A DNA stretch of 29,819 bases from contig NW_014577086.1 of NCBI RefSeq assembly GCF_000485595.1, positions 582,215 through 612,033 on the forward strand, in the 5' to 3' direction. The translations under genes were made by a program, and so were the position numbers. The notes below the pieces were generated by a model. The model searched no databases and was not told the origin of the DNA. It was given only the letters and a program-made list of their open reading frames with translations. Every line of letters begins with the position of its first letter. The stretch's first letter is position 1. Source of the DNA: Priapulus caudatus. Taxonomy: Eukaryota > Priapulida > Priapulimorpha > Priapulimorphida > Priapulidae. Shown piece by piece: positions 12,801-21,800 of the stretch.

Positions 12801-15800
12801 GCGCATGTTCTTGCCACTAACAGAGTCGATGAAGGTATTGAGATGGGCGAGCAAGCTGTGATCCCGCTCAAAGTCGTAGAAGTGCTGGTCCACCCAGTGT
12901 CGAAGCACATTCAGAACCCTGCAGCAAAAGGTGTGCGCGGCTAATGTTAGTTTCGAAGGACACACCTACATCTCACATCAATCTTTACCAGTATGCGAGG
13001 ATCTACACCAGACGAATGCTTTTCTTAAAACTCACACTGTCAACACGACATACTACAGCGAAACCTTATGTGTAGCACAGTCACTTCGAGCTCATTTCAC
13101 AAGAATGCTCACCTGAACCACATTCTCTCAATAAATATTCCTGAAGAGAGCTTGCCTGAACCGCAGTCTCTCCGTACATATTCCAGAAGAATGTTAGTAT
13201 GAACTGCAGTCTCTCTCTCTCTACACAAACACTGCAGAATACTAGTCTATTTAGCGCACATTGCACCAAATGCTCACCTGAACTGTACGGGCTGCGCATA
13301 CTCTTTCCGGAAGCGCTTGAGGTCCTCTCGCACCTGCGTGTCCCTGTCCTCATCCAGGCAGTCAGTGATGAGGGGAGGCGGCTCCGTTATCTCAAATCTC
13401 TCTATGAGGAAATCCAGCAATTCAGCGGGCTGGCAGAATGACCTGTAGTGAGGAAATCGAAATGAGTGTCTCTGTGCTATCACATTATGTTTTCCATCAT
13501 TATATGAACTAGGGGTGCACCGAATCCAACTTTTTAAGTTCTGGCCGGAACCGGAACCAGCCGGAACTTGAAAAAAGTTCAGGCCGGAACTACCTGGCCG
13601 GAACCGGAACTTTAGCAAAGAATAAACTTGACAGTTTTGGCCCAGTATTGCGCAAACTCATTCGGCCTGAATGAAATATCATTAGCAGCTAGCTAGGCAC
13701 AAAGTTCTAATTACAGGATGGTTGTTAAGTGTATGAATCAGCTGCTTACAGTGCATAATTTGCATAATTCTGGCATCTTATTCGCAAGTGACTTATGTAG
13801 CAAAACCTACATGTTGCAGTATCCCTGGTTTAGTCTATTATTTTCAACTAACAGACAGACGCAATTCCTGTGGCTCTAAGAGTATTTGTTTTTGAAAGAA
13901 AATCTTATGAATCACCTAACATCAGTTAGGTTCAGTTCAGTTAGTTAGCCAATGTTCAAGTGGCAAGCATTTTTTGGGCGGAATAGTGTGAAGTTGTTAA
14001 TACTATATTGTCAGCAAGTTGACTCTATTGACTCTCAATTACATTCAGTGACTGATCTTTTGATCTTGATGACTTTTGTAGCAGAAATGAAATTAGGAAA
14101 AAGTTCCGGTTCCGGCCGACTGTTTCTGAAGGGTACCGGCCGAAACCGAAACTCTAAAAATTGGGGATCCGGCCGGATAGTTCCAGCCGGATCCAAGTTC
14201 CGGTGCATCGCTAATATGAACAGATTCAAAGAAATGCATTTCGGACATTCCCTTGGTCCACGTGCACGTCTGTTTAGACATGAATATTCACTTAGTTGTA
14301 TGCATTGTTGTAGGTTACTGCATTTAGGAAGGGCTGTGATCAGGTATGGATACGCTGTGTGGGTGCCTGGAGATTATTGTGTATTGGGGGGGGGGGGATT
14401 ACGTTGTATGACTGGGGGGATGTGATGATGCTCGTAAGTATTGGTTGAGGACAAAATAACTGCAACCCTGTGAAAGGTGCATACATAATGTGAGAAAGGT
14501 GTCTGAAGACCTAGGTACACTGAATGACACAAGCATACCTGTATGCAAAGACAAGTGTGTGTATACCTATAAAGTGCATACCTGTACACAGAAAGACAAA
14601 TACTGCATACCTGTACACAGAAAGGCAAATACTGCATACCTATACATGGAATCGGGAATGCACATCTGTACGTTAGAATTGGGAGTGCTTACCTGTATGC
14701 AAAAAGGTGAATGCATACCTGTACGGTCTAAGGTGAGTGCATACATGTACGGTCTAAGGTGAGTGCATACCTGTGTGGAAAGGTGAGTGCATACCTGTGT
14801 GGAAAGGTGAGCACATAGCTTAATGCAGGAACGTGTGTGCATACCTGTATGTTGTGAGGAAGGTGCGCAGGAACTTGGGATCGGCGTACATATGGTAAGT
14901 GAGTCTCTCCACAAGCTTGAGCAATGTGCCACCTTTGATGACTGGAATGCCGGAGTTGTTGTGCGAAGAATCCTCGAACACTATGTTGTATTCATTATCT
15001 TCGATTGCAAATCTGTGGACAGAAGGCAAACCACCCATTCATGATATGCCCAACTGGAGTAAATCCCGTGCTGCTGCACTATGGTATAAGTTAAAAGACT
15101 ACCTGGATAAACAGTCAGTTTACACAACAACACTGCAAACACGGGTGATCTGTGAATATTCTACAGCATCCCCTCAAATGAGAGACCAAGTAACAGGCAT
15201 CAAACGTGAGATAATGGAACATGACATTGACTATGGACCTGCAACTAGTCACAAAAACAGGGGTTACCAGAAAACAGGATACAGATACAATGAGGGTCAC
15301 ATGCAATGTAACCTCTTTACCTGTACTCATCTGGGTTTGGTAGCCTAAGTGGGTGCTTTTTCTCTTCTTCACTCAGTTGGCTGTCCAACATTCTCTCTAG
15401 CATACTAAAACATGACAAACAGGACCTCACTCTTATCACTGACATTATTACACTTACATCAGTGTACATAAGAATTGCAGACGGTAATCGAAATTTACAA
15501 GATGTGAAAGAACGATACATCTACAATACCAATGTAAACAGGAAATGTGACTATGATTGCAGTATGACTGGTTTTGCCATAGTGTGGAGGACATTACCTG
15601 CGAGTGCTGAGCATGACCAGTGCTGCCATCCAGTTGTTTTTCTCATCCTGACTACGACAATACAGTACGATACGTGGCTGATCTCTGGGCACTAGTTCAA
15701 AAGCATACTTTAAATCTAGAAAAACCAAACAGGTGATGAGCATCAGTGCTAAAACATTAAAACATTAAACTTAATAACTCTTGAGTAACTCAAGAAATGA

Positions 15801-18800
15801 ATAAATGTAGATAAATCCAGTCTCGCCTCACTACATATTAACAGTTACATTTAACAGAGAAAACATGTGAAATTATTACTTTAAATGTCTATAGTCCCAT
15901 TTCTTACAACACAGCAAAACATGAGAATTTCTAACTACAAAAAAAACTTGTATTATATATACAATATCCTGGGCCATTAATTTAGTTAGTATATAGATGG
16001 TAACGTTAAATTACAAACGTTATACATTAAAAACATATTATATCAATATATAAATTCATATTAATACATTGAAAAATACATCTCTTAGGATAGCTAACTA
16101 CTGCCTAACATGTGGATGATAAGTAGCACAACTACACACCAAGACCTAAGATAAAATATTGCTTGTTTCCCCTTTACCGACCGACTTGCCGAAACGCCGC
16201 TACTCGACACATTTTATTGGCCGATTAAAACAAAACAAAAATTATTTCGTTTCACAAAAAAAAAAAAAAAATTTGTTCCGCAAAAACATATACACAAAAC
16301 AGAATATACAATAGACATACACACATCTTGTCAAAACAAAATAAAAATTTTTTTTCACCTACCTACCTACTCGGTACCCTGAGAGGGTAATTTTTTAAGG
16401 GTGGCCTAGCTATTGGCACAACAATCACCTTCAGTGTCGTCTCTGTCAGCGATCTCAATCTTGCGGATGTAGAACTTCTCTTTTAGACGGAACTCGCCGA
16501 CAGGCCCTGTCACAGAGGAGCGGCGTAAGTTCTGCTTGCACAGAATGATGAGTCCGTCGAAGAGAAACACGTACCGTTCCGTGTTCCGTCGGCTGCCGGT
16601 CTTACCTAGAACGCCCTCTGTTGGCGTGAACAGTAACCACGGTAACAGGTTAACGTGCATTAAACAATATGCCTCGAAATACTAGCAAGAGGTTAAAATT
16701 CTCTGTAGATTTTTTTGATACGCTAACGTGCCAACCAAAAATACGTTTCTGTATCGGCCAAAGCAGAGTTTTTGCGACAGGCACAAAAATAATTCATGAA
16801 TTGAGATACAAGACTAGACTTTATAACAGATCTAATTTTGCAAATTCATGAAATTTTGTTTTAGTTTATGCAAATTCACTTGCAAGCATTAGCACAGAAT
16901 GTATTTGATCACAGGGGAGACAGCAGAACACCAAGATGTGCAGGTAAGAATAGAGAAAGGTGACATGGATTGAGCAAATGCCTGCTACATTCAGTTGACT
17001 TTTCCATATTGATATTGTTTCACCCACCCATGATAAACTCATTACAGCTCTGCCCAATATCCTTGCCCTCCCAGCCATCAATGGATTTTTGTAGCTCGTT
17101 CATCTTGGCAACTGCCACCTTCCTGCTGGTCCTACACAAGAAGCGCAACGACATCTCCCTGCAAAAACACATGGTGAAATGTCAGAGGTTGGAGGTAGCC
17201 AGCTCAGTCAAACGCAAAGCTTTAGTACCATTGGTAGTATACGTTGTGCTGTATGTCAATATGTCGAAATAGAAACCTTGCAGCAACCATGTTGGACGTT
17301 GTTGAGAAAAACCCAAGACCCATTTTACGACAACTCATGCATATACAGGTTGACTGCCATAGAAAGCAATTCTTGCAATATGTATAGTCACTGAGACAGT
17401 GTTATAATGTGTTTTGGCACAGATTCATTCTATGCACACATATCTGAGCACGCATATATATCTGAGCATATTGTGTGCCCACAAAATGAGGCAGGAAAAT
17501 TCAAATAGGATAATTCAAAATGAATTTACACGTAGTTGCAGAGAGTGAATCAATGCTTTGCGCTTATCGATGGACAACATATTTACAAACTCTCGGCACA
17601 CATCTCTTACCCAGGCTTCTTCTTTGCGAGGTTACCCTTAGTTAGCCTGTCTAATGAAACCTGCAGTGGATAGAGTGCACTATCAGCTTGTTCTAGCGTT
17701 TCTTTGTCTTCTTCGTCAGGCGATAGGTTCAACAACACCTGATAAAAAAAGACAAAAGCAATAATAAAAATATTGACACTGTTGTATGTAGACACATACT
17801 TGCAAATGTTGGTACTAACTACATACCTGCACATGCGTCCACCCAAGTGACCCTTACCTTGATGGTTTCAAAATAGCCTAAACAGTGGTACGTGGGTCCA
17901 AGCAGCAACTTTGGCAGGACATACTTGACTGCCACTGGAAATCCTGGCCCAGAATGCTGGAATAAAATAGAGTTTAACATGAGCGTGATCTACTGCAGGG
18001 AGAGCCATGCACAATACCTATGCTAGTAGGTTCTTCTTGTAACCACTTTGTATGACATAACTAACAGTGCTAACACAGAACTAGTCTATTTCATGGCCAG
18101 TGCACTGTGACATCAGCTGGTGTATTCCCCATAATACACATGACCATATCCCCTATTCCCATTTCTCTGGGTTTAGATTTCAGTAAATATGGAACGTAAG
18201 ACATTCTACCATTCCTTACCGCGAGGGTTTGTAATAGGTCTGGCCTCTGCAGAAGGGTGTTGAGTCGTTCTCGACTGTGGGGTTTTAGCGCATCTTCCGT
18301 AAACTTCTCATAGACCAGCCATTCAGCTGACTGAAAAACAAATAGTTAGATACAGGATTCGTCATTTGAAAATCAAGGTGATAATTAGTCCTGCAGATGA
18401 GGTGATGTCTCACTCACACAGCCGGACATAGTTACAATTTTTTAGGGAGTGAGGGCTGAAAACTGTTTATTGAAGAGTTAAAAAAGAGTATTATCAGTAA
18501 TTGATGTATAACGATATATATCCTTAACTCCATCACATGTGTCCTCTGTTCTCATTCGATTGACACCTGTGTACCAGAAAGTGACATACAGCTAAATATA
18601 CGTGCTCCTTCATTTCATATGTCGCAGTGACGACAGTGTACCAGAACATGATGTACAGCGATGTCAATATGACAGCCACCATCACTTTTATGATATTGCT
18701 ATTGCTGCATGGCAATGACACACTTTCAAAAAAAGTCAGCTGTACAAGATTTCCCAGCACGATAAGCTCACCAGCATATCACCTTATATTCACTTTCGCA

Positions 18801-21800
18801 GTGACTGCCTACATCACTACCTGCCACTTAGCACTAGTGTCTTCGGACTTTCATTCAAGTCAATTTCATGGCGAGTGCCTGCCACACCTATAGCTCGAAA
18901 CGTCGTACCTCGGCCATCTCCTCAAAGCAGCTGCCAACGGTCGGCACTGCTTTCTCCTCTGTCATCTCTAGCGTGTCCTCCAGCAGTCCTAGGAAGTTGA
19001 CAGTCACGCGATGCACGTCCACGATGTTGCTGAAGATGACATCAATGTCCTGCAAAAAAAACAAAAAACATGTGTATCGCAAATTCATCTCGCGACGCAG
19101 AATCTGTAACAGAGTGCTCCTCAACTTACAGGTGGTGTCAGCCGGTGAATTTCAAATGAATGAAATGGTGAAGACTAGAAGTAGCAGTGTGGTGACTTAG
19201 CGATTACCAGCACGTGGTGGGGCAAAAGGTTTTCATGCCAGCTAACTGATTTGCTCTATAACAATAGTGAAATATCCCTTGAAATAATTCTGGCAAGTCG
19301 TTATAACTAAATGTGCTAGGTAAGCACTTATAGAAAAATATATATACATCACTGTCAGATACTACAATCTATACTGTCTATATATATATATATACAGGGG
19401 TAGAAATTAACTGTTGAACACGGGAGTCCGTAGCAAAATGATGGCGTCCGCAGTCTGAAGTTCAAAATTAAAGATATTAACAATAACACAAGCTTATTTT
19501 GAAGATTCATGCGGTTACACGTCTGCAAATTTTCTTTAGACATTTGCTGAAAAAATACGGTAATTCCGTGAGGCCATGCTCTGGAACGAACTAGTTAGTA
19601 TAGTATGGCAGAATTTTCAGGGAGTCACACGAACTCCTGCATATGTCAAATCAGGGAGTCCGACAGTAAATCAGGGAGTATTTGAATCCGGACTCCCGTT
19701 AATTTCGCACCCTGTATATATATCGCATGTATAGATCACTACGATTAACCCTCCCACTCCCTCCCCCCCATACTCTCTCTCTCTATCTCTCATACCTTGC
19801 TTCGCGGAAACATGTCGACAAACGGCTTTCGAAACACCTTGAAGATCATGTTGAGGTCGCGTATGTACTGATTCTCCTCGTGCACCATGTCCTTGACGAC
19901 CTCCTCGTAGGTCAGCGAGCCGCGGTTCATCGGTTCCTCCTCGATCGGCAGCGGCACGTCATCGTCCTGGCAGAACATGTCCATGAGCACCTTGTCGGCG
20001 CACATCGCGACGCGGATGTCCTGGCACGTGAGCTCCTCGTGGCGGATATTCTTCACGTAGTTGCCCGCCAACTGACGCGCGAGAGAAAGAAGGAAGAAGA
20101 TGCAACGTGAATGCTATTAGAAGGCATCGCGGCGGGTGCACAATCGCGGCGGTCGCGCAATCACGGCGGTTGTCGGGGACAGACGCAAGCACTATCGTGA
20201 TCTTTACAACTCTCCAAATGACGATTCATGCTACCATTATAGCCTTGTTCATGCGCAAACTGGTGTTGCCGTGCACTCAACACTCAGTGATGCCCTTTCT
20301 GATACATTCAGTCTTGAAGAAGAGCTCCGCCACATAAGCAAAAGGCAAAAAATTAGGAGAATTTGAAATTTGAATCATTTTAAATTGCCAGCAGATTATT
20401 ACAGCACTGCTACTAATGCAGTAACAACTAGGTTGGCCTGATATTGTAGACTATATTATAAAGTGTTGTCAATCGGTTGTAATTTCGTAATCGATCATCG
20501 GTTGGACCCAAGTAACCGATGATCGGTTACAATCGGTTACTCGGGGTGTTGAATGCCTGCGTGTGCGTAACGTCGTGTGCATGTACGTGTGTGCATGTAT
20601 GTGCTTGTTTAGCCCTGTTTACAGTTTGTTTTGCACTGTTTACTACTGTGTGTACGATACATGTATGTTAATAAAGGATAACATGTATAGTAGCGATGAT
20701 ATCTCTGATTCTCATCACTTTTCCTAGTTTTCTTGTCCAAGTTTTACATTTATTACGTTTTTGTTTTTTCTTTTTCTTTCTTTTTCGATGAAATCGTTTA
20801 TGAATTTTTGATAACCAAGCGCTTGGTTCAAGCCACTGTTCAACCGATGATCGAGTATAATCGATGATCGTGACATCACTAAGCGCTTGGTTCAAGCCAC
20901 TGTTCAACCGATGATCGAGTATAATCGATGATCGTGACATCACTAATTATAATGTCATAAATCTTACAGATACAGATCTTGCTATGCCACTAGAATATAA
21001 CTTTTCTACTGCATACCATAAGGCTTCAGTTGGCATTATAGACATGTAAGCATATTGCTTCATGGTCCTACTAATAACACATTATGCCACACAAGTGCAT
21101 GCATATAAATGTGTTGTAATCTACCAACTAAGCTTCTATACCTTTAGGATGTCAGCAGATATGTACTCGAGGACAGCTACAATGTATATAGTCACACTGT
21201 AATCAACCTTGTAGCCCAGAACCTCCTGTGAAATGCAAAACAAGAACTCCTGAGACAACGTGGGTAAACTATGCAGTAAATGTACAACGCTGGAAACAAT
21301 TTGATATGATCATATATATAACCATCGCTCCAGATTTCCCCCAAGATTATGCTAAGAGGTAGGAGTCAACGCTTATTCTCTTTATGTGGTAATAATATTT
21401 GGAATTTATTTACACAAACCAGGCCCACTCAAGCATAGTGTCACACCTTATGTGGGTGTAACTCAGGCTTATCACTTGCACCCGTGTTTATACAGTGCTT
21501 GACACGGTGACCACATGGTCGCATTGAAAACTGGTCATGACTGGTCACCAATTGGTGACTAAATAAATTGCTCACTGCAATGTAACCACTAGCTTCCACG
21601 CCAGCTGGCTGGGGCGCACGAGCTCGCGTGCAATAGCTGTCTAGACAGATACTAGCATGTCTCATGCTATTGATTTAAGAGTGTTGCTGGGACATGGACT
21701 GCAATGCGGGACAGTCTAAGCTGCATTTATGCGGCCCACACTCTAGTGGCAGTGCCGATTACTCTCTGAAATATTTCTTGGGTGAAGCATACTAATGGTA

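Noticed and set aside
13274-13618. 114-codon minus-strand frame starting in the hAT element
   Set aside because: Only the part from 13442 downward is SOS exon M. The upstream part is transposon terminus read through the intron.
14490-14762. Cys/Tyr-rich open frames on both strands
   Set aside because: They arise from the splice-site-like minisatellite in an intron.
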